NCBI GenBank assembly: GCA_963516475.1
Contig: CAUQBR010000017.1
Location: forward strand, 1 to 20,839
Direction: 5' to 3'
Origin: JABCPE02 sp963516475
GTDB taxonomy: Bacteria; Bacteroidota; Bacteroidia; Flavobacteriales; Weeksellaceae
Length of the DNA: 20,839 bases
In this document: one piece after another, positions 7,715 through 14,612 of the stretch
How the letters are laid out: each line of letters opens with the position of its first letter
Numbering within the stretch: the stretch's first letter is position 1
The notes under the pieces: generated by a model
Told to the model about the DNA's origin: nothing
Databases searched by the model: none
What the model saw: only the letters and a program-made list of their open reading frames with translations
Translations under genes and position numbers: made by a program

Positions 7715-8185
7715 TTAACTCACAGAAGAATTGCTTAAAAATGCCGACCAATCATCATCCTCATTGTCATAGCCTATAATTTTTTCTTTATATTTGTTCC
7801 CAAAAATATATTCTCTTACAAAAGTATCAAAATCAACCTCTATGCTCTCAATCCCTTCATAAACATTGGCAGGAAATATCATACATTGGGTATGTTTATC
7901 AAGGAAAAGTGGCTCGTACAAAAGCTGCCCTATTTCATACCAAGAAGGCTGTTCGGCAGGAATGCGATATTGGTTTTCCAACAGCTCCTCTGCACTCCAC
8001 AGAATGATATCGCCAAAAGTCCCACCATTACAAAGTGTTAAAAAAGCACTATGCACAAGAGTTATGTATTGTAACACCTCTGGGGGAATACTTTCAGCAC
8101 CTTCGGGGATTTCGCCAATAAGTATGGCATCGGGTAATGAGGCTAAACGATTTCTGTAATGGATAATGATAGTTTCTAAGGTCAT
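7715..8185 (-). CDS. SUKH-like (SMI1/KNR4-type) immunity protein candidate
   Basis: From the ATG at 8185 the product has 156 residues. An alternative TTG lies two codons upstream. The order of landmarks resembles the SUKH superfamily: an N-terminal helix, then FLTLCNGGTFGDIILWSAEELLENQ (about residues 48-72, split here by description), a middle strand region IGQLLYEPLFLDKHTQCMIF, and a closing FDTFVREYIFG helix. SUKH proteins are widespread immunity proteins against nuclease and other toxins. Similarity is judged by eye, so the assignment is moderate. The gene starts 15 bp after the DUF2262-like stop and is probably translated from the same transcript. Confidence 0.55.
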   Translation of the reverse strand: MTLETIIIHYRNRLASLPDAILIGEIPEGAESIPPEVLQYITLVHSAFLTLCNGGTFGDIILWSAEELLENQYRIPAEQPSWYEIGQLLYEPLFLDKHTQCMIFPANVYEGIESIEVDFDTFVREYIFGNKYKEKIIGYDNEDDDWSAFLSNSSVS

Positions 8186-8200
8186 TTTCAATCAATTATT

Positions 8201-8644
8201 CTAACCAAACATTTGGGCATCATTGAAATTCTCACCATCAAAGTCTGAGGCGATAAGTGAGTGTCCTAAGAACATATCGTTGTCATCAAAGAAGACTTCT
8301 ACATCCTCGCTGTAAAACAAGAGACTTCGCAAGCTAAGGGCTTCCATAAATTCCTCTTTAGTAAGTTCAGGTTTATCGGGATCATCTTCGTCATCATTAC
8401 CAAAACGCCAGTTGTCATTGTAGAGGTCTAAAAATTCATTAGCAATACATTCTTTTGCTTTTGGAGATAGGGTGTCTATCTCACTGAAAAAGGTGTTCAT
8501 CAGTTGCTCTATCTTTTCAGTTTCGCCTTCATCCTCTAGGATGATGCTCACACCTAATTCTTTTCCGCCAACAACCACTGTCCCATCATAAGAAGTAGGG
8601 TCGTTGCTGTCCTGTGTAAAATCTGTGATTTTATATTGTTTCAT
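8201..8644 (-). CDS. DUF2262-like protein
   Basis: This 147-residue acidic protein contains the features I associate with DUF2262. A helix, AKECIANEFLDLYNDNW (about residues 63-79), is followed by an acidic loop, then LTKEEFMEALSLRSLLFYSEDVEVFFDDNDMFLGHSLI. In the final stretch the GH of FLGHSLI is the typical landmark. Members occur in immunity-gene clusters of polymorphic toxin systems. No catalytic residues are apparent. It has its own candidate promoter about 100 bp upstream and is followed by the SUKH-like gene 15 bp downstream, so these two probably form an operon. Confidence 0.6.
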   Translation of the reverse strand: MKQYKITDFTQDSNDPTSYDGTVVVGGKELGVSIILEDEGETEKIEQLMNTFFSEIDTLSPKAKECIANEFLDLYNDNWRFGNDDEDDPDKPELTKEEFMEALSLRSLLFYSEDVEVFFDDNDMFLGHSLIASDFDGENFNDAQMFG

Positions 8645-8742
8645 AAGAACTTGATTTTAATTTTGTTTAAAAAGGTTTAATACCAAAGAAAAAGTGGAAA
8701 TAATAAAAATAATATTGATTTCAATACATTTATGTTGTAACG

Positions 8743-8771
8743 CAAAGATATAAAAATCAATGAATTAACAA
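8743..8771 (-). promoter_or_regulatory. Candidate promoter for the DUF2262-like/SUKH-like operon
   Basis: On the minus strand, TTG (8771-8769) and TATCTTTG (8750-8743) are 18 bp apart, one base short of the usual Bacteroidota spacing. The leader to the ATG at 8644 would be roughly 90 bases. Confidence 0.5.
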
Positions 8772-8805
8772 TGAAAAATAACTCAGACTAGTAGCGTGGG
8801 CTTTT

Positions 8806-9192
8806 TCAGTCGGTTTGTATAGGAGCAATATCATACCCTAAAAGCTCCAAGAAAAGAAGTCCGTTTAGTGGTGAGATTTTGTTGTCTCCTTTCCAGCCTT
8901 GCTCCTCTCCCCAGTCAATAAGTTTTGGGATATATTTGGGCTCGTTGAGGTTTATGATTTCTTTGGTTTGTGTGTTTTTGTTCAGTAAACTGATATTACC
9001 ATTGAGAGGCTGTCCCATGTATTTATCCTCAATGGTGATGAAATTGATACATAAAGGCGTGTTTTTTTCTCCTTCCAAAAAGATACGCACAGAGAGCAGA
9101 GAGGTGCTGTCTTTTTTCGTGTTGTAGACTGTATTTATTCTGTACAAATACTCTTTTTCTTTATGAATCAATTTGCGCAATTTCTGTTTCAT
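8806..9192 (-). CDS. Unrecognised small protein in immunity cluster
   Basis: This 128-residue soluble protein has a basic N-terminus (MKQKLRKLIHKEKEYLYRI). A beta-rich middle follows (LLSVRIFLEGEKNTPLCINF, about residues 32-51). The C-terminal part contains the strongly patterned INLNEPKYIPKLIDWGEEQGW (about residues 79-99) and LLFLELLGYD. The LNEPKYIPKLI...GW pattern looks like a conserved family block, but I cannot name the family or a function. It follows the 370-residue gene by 40 bp on the same strand and may share its transcript. Context suggests an immunity-type role, as inference only. Confidence 0.7.
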   Translation of the reverse strand: MKQKLRKLIHKEKEYLYRINTVYNTKKDSTSLLSVRIFLEGEKNTPLCINFITIEDKYMGQPLNGNISLLNKNTQTKEIINLNEPKYIPKLIDWGEEQGWKGDNKISPLNGLLFLELLGYDIAPIQTD

Positions 9193-9232
9193 GTTTGTTC
9201 CTTTTTAGTTCATAAAACCAAAACGATGATAA

Positions 9233-10345
9233 TTAGTTTATTGTCTCTATAACCTTTTGAATGAAATTCAATACGAAGTCGCTGTTTTTGAGTTCATAGC
9301 TGAGATTTACAGGAGCAATATTTCCTCTTATTAGTTCCCAATTTTGGTCACGAGTTATGACCTCATCTGTAGAAGTGATGGTTACTATCCCGTTTTGTAT
9401 AGTGATATTTTGAAGTTCGTAGAGTCGCCATTCTTCTTCGCGGGCATCTCTAAAGAATGTCTTTTCAAACAAAATCTTTGTATCAGCAATTTCATTACGG
9501 CTTTGTAATTTGTTCTCTTCGTTGATTCCCATAGTGAACACACTAAAGCCGCCGCCTTCTTCAGCAGAGGGAATTATATGTCCTTCATTGTCATATTGAG
9601 TAGTTCTTAGCTCAAATAATTTACCTTTTTCTGTTCCCAATGTAATTGTGCTCCAGTGCTTTTCTCGCCTATTTAAGAGGGTTTTTTGGGTGTGAAGATC
9701 GTAAACAGCTTTAATCCAGACTTTGTCCGATGGATATTGAGCTAAGAACTGAAAGCGTTCTATTTTCCATTTTGAAAGTACTTCAAAGGATAATTCGCTA
9801 TAATCGGCATTTACTTGCACATTGTAAAGAGGCAAAGGATAAGCGTCTCCGTAAGGGTTTTCATCATAGAAATATTGATGTGTTTTAGGGTCGTATTCCA
9901 GACATACAAAATTGTCTTCTTCATTTCCTAATACTACTGAAAACCAATCAAAATCATCTATTTCCACGCTGCAATTATTTAGTGCAATTACCGTAGATGC
10001 TGGTGTCTCAAAACCATACGCCAAAGCAGCTTCACGGATAAAGTTAGAAAGTTCCACCGTATAACCATTGTAAAGAAAACCCCAGAGAAACTCAGGCATT
10101 TCTTTTTCCTCAGGGTTGTTGAAGGTAGAGAGCTGCTCACAAAGGGTTTGTATAGCTTCTGAAAGATAAGTCTGCTTATCAGGAGCTTGGTCAGATTTTT
10201 CTAATTTCATCAAGAAAGCCTCCAAATGAGCTTTGCAGTCAGTTATATTTTCTTCTGTATAGTAGCGGTCTTCTGTTGCGGTAGCCAAGAGTTCAGCTCG
10301 CATTTGTGCGATGATTTGGTCTTTTTGGGTAATGAATTTGGTCAT
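9233..10345 (-). CDS. Unrecognised 370-residue cytoplasmic protein
   Basis: This soluble acidic protein has no signal peptide or membrane segment. Residues 1-80 look helical. A central region is rich in beta structure and aromatic residues (for example FDWFSVVLGNEEDNFVCLEY near 132-151, and WKIERFQFLAQYPSDKVWIK near 193-212). The C-terminal part alternates strands and acidic loops. I find no catalytic motif and do not recognise the family. In size and aromatic content it resembles the roughly 350-residue tandem paralogs at the right end, but I see no convincing alignment. A TATCTTTG box lies 20 bp upstream, so it probably heads its own transcript. Confidence 0.72.
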   Translation of the reverse strand: MTKFITQKDQIIAQMRAELLATATEDRYYTEENITDCKAHLEAFLMKLEKSDQAPDKQTYLSEAIQTLCEQLSTFNNPEEKEMPEFLWGFLYNGYTVELSNFIREAALAYGFETPASTVIALNNCSVEIDDFDWFSVVLGNEEDNFVCLEYDPKTHQYFYDENPYGDAYPLPLYNVQVNADYSELSFEVLSKWKIERFQFLAQYPSDKVWIKAVYDLHTQKTLLNRREKHWSTITLGTEKGKLFELRTTQYDNEGHIIPSAEEGGGFSVFTMGINEENKLQSRNEIADTKILFEKTFFRDAREEEWRLYELQNITIQNGIVTITSTDEVITRDQNWELIRGNIAPVNLSYELKNSDFVLNFIQKVIETIN

Positions 10346-10365
10346 TTTTTATTTTTAATATGAAA

Positions 10366-10373
10366 CAAAGATA
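10366..10373 (-). promoter_or_regulatory. -7 box for the 370-residue gene
   Basis: The minus strand reads TATCTTTG, 20 bp upstream of the ATG at 10345. No TTG occurs at the -33 position, so the call rests on the -7 box and its position. Confidence 0.45.
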
Positions 10374-10413
10374 CTAATTAACTAATGAGAAAATTTAAAT
10401 TGTTTTCAAGAAT

Positions 10414-10752
10414 TTAAATTTCATATTTACGCTCGTGAAAGTATTCATAAGCGCTGGCTTCTAATTCGCCACAATAAGAAATAAGATTGCCTTCTTCATC
10501 GTATATTTTGTAAGTCTGCTGGGCGTTGCCTATGGGATTTTCGCCATCTAAACCTAATAGAACGCTGTAAAATACATCTGTCAAGAGTGTGTCTATTACA
10601 TCTTTTAGCTGCTCTTGCTGAGTGCTGTCGAGCGTCATTTTTTTTATTTTGGCATTTACAGCGCTGGGATATTTAGGCTGCTCTTCAAAGCAGGATTTTA
10701 GAAAATTTAGTTTTTCAATATAAAAATTCTTTGCAAATTCATCTGAGGTCAT
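10414..10752 (-). CDS. Unrecognised small protein
   Basis: This 112-residue protein has a helical N-terminal half (FAKNFYIEKLNFLKSCFEEQP, about residues 6-25, and an amphipathic helix QEQLKDVIDTLLTDVFYSVL at about 46-65). It then has a Gly-rich turn (LGLDGENPIGNAQQTYKIYD) and a closing block, GNLISYCGELEASAYEYFHE. The YKIYDEEGNLIS block looks like a conserved beta-hairpin. I recognise the pattern as recurrent in Bacteroidota hypothetical proteins but cannot give a function. It starts 7 bp after the HEAT-like gene, so the two are an operon. Confidence 0.7.
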   Translation of the reverse strand: MTSDEFAKNFYIEKLNFLKSCFEEQPKYPSAVNAKIKKMTLDSTQQEQLKDVIDTLLTDVFYSVLLGLDGENPIGNAQQTYKIYDEEGNLISYCGELEASAYEYFHERKYEI

Positions 10753-10759
10753 AATGTTA

Positions 10760-11233
10760 TCATTTAAATGATTCCTTTTTCAATTCTGGACAAAGTTTGC
10801 CTTGTACAGCCTTGCGTATTTGGGCAAATTGTTCAGGGGCTAATTTTTGGATAGCATAAAGCAGCTTGCGGTGGAAAGAATAATGATGGTTATACTCCAT
10901 ATAAGGCAGGGAGAGGCTAAAAGCCTTCTGTAAAGTGGCTACATTCGAGGCATTGCCGTAAGACTCAATAATATCGACAAGATCTTCGTGGCTGTGATGC
11001 CAATCCTCCAAAAGCAAGTTTTCGTACTGCGACAACAGCTTTTTATCCTCACCTAATGCTCCTGCAAGAATGATAGTATACTCTATACGGCTGGCATTTT
11101 TATGGGTAATGGCATCATTTAGATAGGCTTTGAGCAAATTGATAAGAGTAGAACCTTCAAGCATTGGTTCTATATAATAAGGCAGGTCATACGCTTGAAT
11201 TTCATTGTTTAAAAGGCGATCCGGTAAGGGCAT
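10760..11233 (-). CDS. HEAT-like helical protein in immunity cluster
   Basis: From the ATG at 11233 the product has 157 residues. A TTG one codon earlier also opens the frame. The sequence is all-helical, with repeated pairs such as LINLLKAYLNDAITHKNASR, IEYTIILAGALGEDKKLLSQ and EDLVDIIESYGNASNVATLQ, each about 30 residues. This suggests three or four HEAT-like repeats. HEAT-repeat proteins of this size occur in immunity clusters, probably binding a toxin partner, but nothing here shows the partner. It is the first gene of a pair with the 112-residue protein. The 98 bp upstream, to the luxR-type stop, holds no clear promoter. Confidence 0.65.
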   Translation of the reverse strand: MPLPDRLLNNEIQAYDLPYYIEPMLEGSTLINLLKAYLNDAITHKNASRIEYTIILAGALGEDKKLLSQYENLLLEDWHHSHEDLVDIIESYGNASNVATLQKAFSLSLPYMEYNHHYSFHRKLLYAIQKLAPEQFAQIRKAVQGKLCPELKKESFK

Positions 11234-11334
11234 CAAGTTCGTTAAAATTATACATAGTAATCTGTTTATGAGTTAATTAAAACTCTCTGGCATTGTCATT
11301 AACCTGAATTTTCAAAATACAAATTAGGACTCAA

Positions 11335-11976
11335 TTATCTTATGGCTTCTATGATATTATCCACTTTTAGTTTTTCAAGGATATTCTGTCTGTGGCGGTT
11401 TACGGTATGTATACTGATATTCAGTTTTTCGGATATTTCTTTGCTTAGCATTCCCTCTTTAGCAAGGGCGAGAACCTCTCTTTCGCGCGGAGAGAGTAGG
11501 GTATCGGCGGCGCTTTCAATCGCAAAAGGTACGATTTCATCAGTAAGACAATTTTTTACCTGAAAACGCACAGAAGTGTTTGCCGATTGTTCAGGAGCGA
11601 GGTCTATGATGCCCATCGCTAGGAAATTATCATCTTTGAAGGCTAATATCCGCATTTGGTAAATCATTCGTACATACTTCCCTTTTTCTAATACTCTCAG
11701 TTCATAGATGTATTTGTAGGCCAGCTTTTCCTCTTCAGGGAGTGTATCTAAAAGCTCCCATACCTTTTTATCAATTCTTTTTACCACCTCTAAATCATCG
11801 GGATGTACTAATTTCTCAATATCAAGCTCTTGAGGTGTATCGATATATTCAGTTGCATAATAGTAATGCCCGAATCTATCTGATAAAAAAACAGCGAAAC
11901 TCCCTGCTTCTTCCAAGATTTTCATATAGGGAAGGTGTTCCTGTGCGATTTCCTCTATGCTTTTATCAGTTTTCAT
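11335..11976 (-). CDS. LuxR-type transcriptional regulator with PAS-like sensor domain
   Basis: Residues 161-213 of this 213-residue protein are a LuxR/NarL helix-turn-helix domain: LSPREREVLALAKEGMLSKEI, then the recognition region NISIHTVNRHRQNILEKL. The N-terminal 130 residues resemble a PAS fold (SFAVFLSDRFGHYYYATEYI at 26-45, LVHPDDLEVVKRI at 56-68, and a closing LAMGIIDLAPE strand). The stimulus is unknown, and no receiver-domain aspartate pattern is present, so it is not a standard response regulator. It ends within the last HTH helix, as is usual. It is transcribed divergently from the CPBP protease gene across an 84-bp gap, which makes control of that gene plausible but unproven. Confidence 0.85.
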   Translation of the reverse strand: MKTDKSIEEIAQEHLPYMKILEEAGSFAVFLSDRFGHYYYATEYIDTPQELDIEKLVHPDDLEVVKRIDKKVWELLDTLPEEEKLAYKYIYELRVLEKGKYVRMIYQMRILAFKDDNFLAMGIIDLAPEQSANTSVRFQVKNCLTDEIVPFAIESAADTLLSPREREVLALAKEGMLSKEISEKLNISIHTVNRHRQNILEKLKVDNIIEAIR

Positions 11977-12035
11977 CTTTAAAAATGGTTATTATTCAGT
12001 ATTGTAGAAGGATGCTTGTTGAAATAATTTTACAC

Positions 12036-12043
12036 CAAAATTA
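12036..12043 (-). promoter_or_regulatory. Possible -7 box for the luxR-type gene
   Basis: The minus strand reads TAATTTTG, fitting TAnnTTTG, 59 bp upstream of the regulator's ATG in the divergent gap. No -33 TTG is found at the right spacing. On the plus strand I see no matching box for the CPBP gene. Confidence 0.3.
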
Positions 12044-12060
12044 TATAAATATTTTTAAAG

Positions 12061-12930
12061 ATGAAAAATCAAAAGCGAACAATTCGGAATTTATGCATTT
12101 TTATTTTTGTAGCCCTCAGTTGTAGCTGGGTGGGCGTATGGGTAGATTCTCTTACAGGTGAAACAACAGGTGATTTCAGTGACACCAGCAATGGTACTAG
12201 TGGAATGGGTATTTTTATAGTTGCTCCAGTGCTTACTTGGCTCTTGTTGCGAGCCTTGATGGGCGATGGCTGGCGCGATGCAGGTTTGCGTCCACTTATC
12301 AAGAAAAACCTCCGTTGGTATGGTGTGGCTGTTCTTATTTATCCTGTGGTGATAGCCCTTACTCTGCTTATAGGAGAGCTTTTTGGCTGGCTGGATGTAC
12401 AAATCCGTTGGGCAGACTATCTCGGTGGTTTTGGTATTTTTGTATTGGCGGAATTTATAAAGAATTTCTTTGAAGAATCGTCTTGGAGAGGGTATCTTAC
12501 GGCTCGTTTGCTCAGTTTGAAGATAAAAGATGTGTGGCTCTACCTCATCGTGGGGGTAGTGTGGTGCTCGTGGCATTGGCCTTACTTCTTCTATTTTCTA
12601 AAGCCAGAACAGCTATTTGCTGTTTTTCCTTATGACAAGGTGACTTTCTGCATAATGGCATTGGTGTGTTGCACTTCGTGGACAGTGATGTATACCGAAC
12701 TTTTCCGCCTTACAAAATCGATATGGGCTGGGGTATGGATGCACGCCATAGAGGATGCCACTATCAACAGTCTGATATACGATAAACATATTCTCATAGA
12801 AACAGGGAAAGAAATTCTCATTTCGCCCGTTTCAGGGATTATTCCTTGCTTGTTGTATCTTGGTGTAGGATTATGGCTCAGAAGAATTAGAATCAATACT
12901 CAGCGAGTTAATGATGAATCAAATTTTTAG
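12061..12930 (+). CDS. CPBP (CAAX/Abi) family intramembrane metalloprotease
   Basis: This 289-residue membrane protein has about eight hydrophobic segments (for example residues 11-29, 49-65, 86-106, 120-134, 158-170, 195-210 and 250-272). The CPBP motifs are present in order. Motif 1 is FFEESSWRGYL, with E138, E139 and R143. Motif 2 is WCSWHWPYF, with H172. Motif 3 is WMHAIEDATIN, with H228 and N236. The family includes CAAX-processing proteases, bacteriocin self-immunity proteins and regulators of anti-sigma factors. The substrate is not evident. It is divergent from the LuxR-type regulator, and both lie within a stretch of immunity-type genes, which fits a protective role by inference. Confidence 0.88.
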   Translation: MKNQKRTIRNLCIFIFVALSCSWVGVWVDSLTGETTGDFSDTSNGTSGMGIFIVAPVLTWLLLRALMGDGWRDAGLRPLIKKNLRWYGVAVLIYPVVIALTLLIGELFGWLDVQIRWADYLGGFGIFVLAEFIKNFFEESSWRGYLTARLLSLKIKDVWLYLIVGVVWCSWHWPYFFYFLKPEQLFAVFPYDKVTFCIMALVCCTSWTVMYTELFRLTKSIWAGVWMHAIEDATINSLIYDKHILIETGKEILISPVSGIIPCLLYLGVGLWLRRIRINTQRVNDESNF

Positions 12931-13011
12931 TTTTTTCAAAATAAAATGAAACATGGATTCAAAATAAAAAAGGGTAGTGTAAAATTATTAAAACTGAATA
13001 ACAAAAAACAT

Positions 13012-13019
13012 TATCTTTG
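13012..13019 (+). promoter_or_regulatory. -7 box for the interrupted secreted protein
   Basis: TATCTTTG lies 22 bp upstream of the ATG at 13042, a distance typical for this promoter class. A TTG is missing at -33. A live promoter in front of the interrupted gene suggests recent inactivation or readthrough. Confidence 0.5.
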
Positions 13020-13041
13020 CGCCCTTTAAAAATGTCAAAAA

Positions 13042-13386
13042 ATGAAGAAAAGATTTTTGATAGCGGTTCTTTTTACACTCTTTTTAGGAGGCTTTACGAT
13101 GGCGCAAACCCAAGAAGAAAACTCAACACTTGCTTAGCTCCAAGCCGAAAATGAGAAATTGGAAAAGAAACTCGCTAAAACAATCAAACTGAAAAAAGAA
13201 GCCAAAGAATTTTTAGAAACAAAGTATAAAGATGCTTGGTTTTCTTCTGATGAAAATATCAGTAAAAAGCAAAGAAAGTTCGCTAAAATAATTCTACGAG
13301 GCGCCAAACGCCAAGAAAGAAAACTCAAAAGAGAATTGAAAACCCTTCACAAACAAATAGAACAAGCGAAGAGCCAAGAATCATAA
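13042..13386 (+). pseudogene. Small secreted coiled-coil protein interrupted by in-frame amber codon
   Basis: The frame runs 115 codons from ATG to TAA with a single internal TAG at 13135-13137 (codon 32). The first 31 codons encode a good signal peptide (MKKRFLIAVLFTLFLGGFTM, then AQTQEEN, with cleavage likely near AQ). After the TAG the same frame continues as a lysine/glutamate-rich coiled coil (LQAENEKLEKKLAKTIKLKK, then FLETKYKDAWFSS), ending in KSQES. Reading the TAG as CAG would give a smooth LAQLQAENEKL heptad, so a single C-to-T change is the simplest cause. A promoter box and a terminator flank it. It is probably a recent pseudogene, though a sequencing error or nonsense suppression remains possible. 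A short downstream fragment alone would lack a signal peptide. Confidence 0.75.
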
Positions 13387-13395
13387 CAAAAAAAT

Positions 13396-13424
13396 CCCTG
13401 AATTTGTGTGGTACAAGTTCAGGG
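13396..13424. terminator. Terminator between the interrupted gene and the TfoX-like gene
   Basis: CCCTGAATTTGT and ACAAGTTCAGGG form a 12-bp stem with a 5-base loop, followed by TTTT on the plus strand. The one unlike position is a G-U pair in plus-strand RNA and a mismatch in minus-strand RNA. A long T-run also follows on the minus strand, so both convergent genes may use it. Confidence 0.8.
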
Positions 13425-13450
13425 TTTTGCTATTCAAAAACTTATAGTAT

Positions 13451-13798
13451 TTATTTTCTTTTTTTAGAACTTTTTGCTCTGCTGTTAAATTCGAGACAAA
13501 GTTCCAACCAAAAAACGAAATCTTTTTTCGTTTTAAATCCGCATTCTTCCACATAGCAATAGCCCTTGAGCTCTTTTCCTCTCATTACTACGGGAAGAAA
13601 ACCTAGTCGTTCGGCTATTTCTTCTGTCCGTTCAGGGTCAAATCTGCACATCAGAACATCTTCGCCTATGTTGATGCACATTTTATCATTTACCAAGAAA
13701 GCCAAACCACCAAACATCGTTTTTTCTTCTACTGTAATATTAGGAATTTCGGCTAAATATTCCCGAATCCTATCCGCAAGAGCTGTACTGTAAGCCAT
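13451..13798 (-). CDS. TfoX/Sxy N-terminal domain protein
   Basis: This 115-residue protein is a single TfoX N-terminal domain. Landmarks are the basic first helix (ALADRIREYLAEIPN), EEKTMFGGLAFLVNDKMCINI (about residues 24-44, with the signature MFGG at 28-31), CRFDPERTEEIAERLG, and a Lys-rich tail. The C-terminal half of full-length Sxy/TfoX competence regulators is absent, as is common for the short form found in many non-competent bacteria. A competence role is therefore not implied. It starts 24 bp after the stop of the NAD(P)-binding protein gene and is probably the second gene of that operon. Confidence 0.87.
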   Translation of the reverse strand: MAYSTALADRIREYLAEIPNITVEEKTMFGGLAFLVNDKMCINIGEDVLMCRFDPERTEEIAERLGFLPVVMRGKELKGYCYVEECGFKTKKDFVFWLELCLEFNSRAKSSKKRK

Positions 13799-13822
13799 TT
13801 TTATTTAATGAAAATTGGTTAG

Positions 13823-14461
13823 TTATATCTCAAAAATTTTATTCAAAGTAAAGGTGTGGGTTTCCTGTTTAGTATCCTTAGCGGCTTTTATCATTTTCTC
13901 TGCTAAGACCGATGTAGGCATGGGTTTGTATCGTTTGAAAAGTCCTATTTTATTTAAAAAGTTAATGACTTTCATGCCTATATTTTCGCCCGTGCGGTCG
14001 GAATGTCCACGAATCAATAGAGATGGTTGAAAGATGAGGAGTTTTGGGAAGTTGAGGGTTTTGACAGCATCTTCCAGTTTTCCTTTCATTTTGTTGTAAA
14101 ACATACTTGATTCAGCATCTGCTCCAGCAGCAGACACCAGCACGAAAGTAGAAACGCCGTTTTGTCGGCATCTTTCTGCGAACTGCCACTGATAATCATA
14201 GTCTACACGCCACTGGGCTTCTTCGCTTCCAGCCTGTGCAAGGGTAGTTCCCAAGCAGGAAAATGCCACATCTCCGTGGAGCAGCTCTGCCCACGCCTCA
14301 GGAGTCTTGAAGTCAACCACATGAGTGTGTAGTTTGGGGTGGGTGAGGGCTAAAGGTTTGCGTACGAAGCAATGTACCTCACTATAAGCATCGTCTGCTA
14401 ATAGTTGTGTTACTAAATCTTTTCCGGTAGCGCCTGTAGCGCCGATGATAAGGGCTTTCAT
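13823..14461 (-). CDS. NAD(P)-binding atypical SDR (HTATIP2/CC3-like oxidoreductase)
   Basis: From the ATG at 14461 the product has 212 residues and opens with the dinucleotide-binding Rossmann motif GATGATGKDL (from residue 7). The frame runs 16 codons further upstream through low-complexity DNA, but the Rossmann strand at MKALIIGATG fixes the start. FSCLGTTLAQAGS, a VDYDYQ block, FVLVSAAGADAES and a YNKMKG segment (YxxxK) follow in the order seen in the HTATIP2-type atypical SDR group. The substrate is unknown. A TATCTTTG box lies 54 bp upstream, and the TfoX-like gene follows in the same direction. Confidence 0.87.
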   Translation of the reverse strand: MKALIIGATGATGKDLVTQLLADDAYSEVHCFVRKPLALTHPKLHTHVVDFKTPEAWAELLHGDVAFSCLGTTLAQAGSEEAQWRVDYDYQWQFAERCRQNGVSTFVLVSAAGADAESSMFYNKMKGKLEDAVKTLNFPKLLIFQPSLLIRGHSDRTGENIGMKVINFLNKIGLFKRYKPMPTSVLAEKMIKAAKDTKQETHTFTLNKIFEI

Positions 14462-14514
14462 TTTTAGGTAAGAGATAAGAGTTAAGAGATAATTTGTTGT
14501 GTTGTACAAGGCTG

Positions 14515-14522
14515 CAAAGATA
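14515..14522 (-). promoter_or_regulatory. -7 box for the atypical SDR/TfoX operon
   Basis: The minus strand reads TATCTTTG, 53 bp upstream of the SDR start at 14461 and just past the terminator hairpin of the preceding gene. No clear -33 TTG is seen. Confidence 0.45.
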
Positions 14523-14533
14523 CAAAAAAATTA

Positions 14534-14583
14534 TTAGTGGTTAGTTTTTAGTCGTTTGCTAACAACTGAAAACTAACCACTAA
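14534..14583 (-). terminator. Long inverted repeat acting as a terminator
   Basis: Two 19-base arms (14534-14552 and 14565-14583) pair with one unlike position around a 12-base loop that can itself form a GTT/AAC mini-stem. On the minus strand a run of seven T follows, so it can end the extended-SDR transcript. The stem is long and A/T-rich for a simple terminator. Confidence 0.65.
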
Positions 14584-14612
14584 CCCAATAATTCTATTTA
14601 AAATTTATTGCC

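Noticed and set aside
12091..12576. Minus-strand open frame of 161 codons opposite the CPBP gene
   Set aside because: The plus-strand CPBP gene has all three catalytic motifs and membrane helices; the antisense frame is a by-product of its codon bias.
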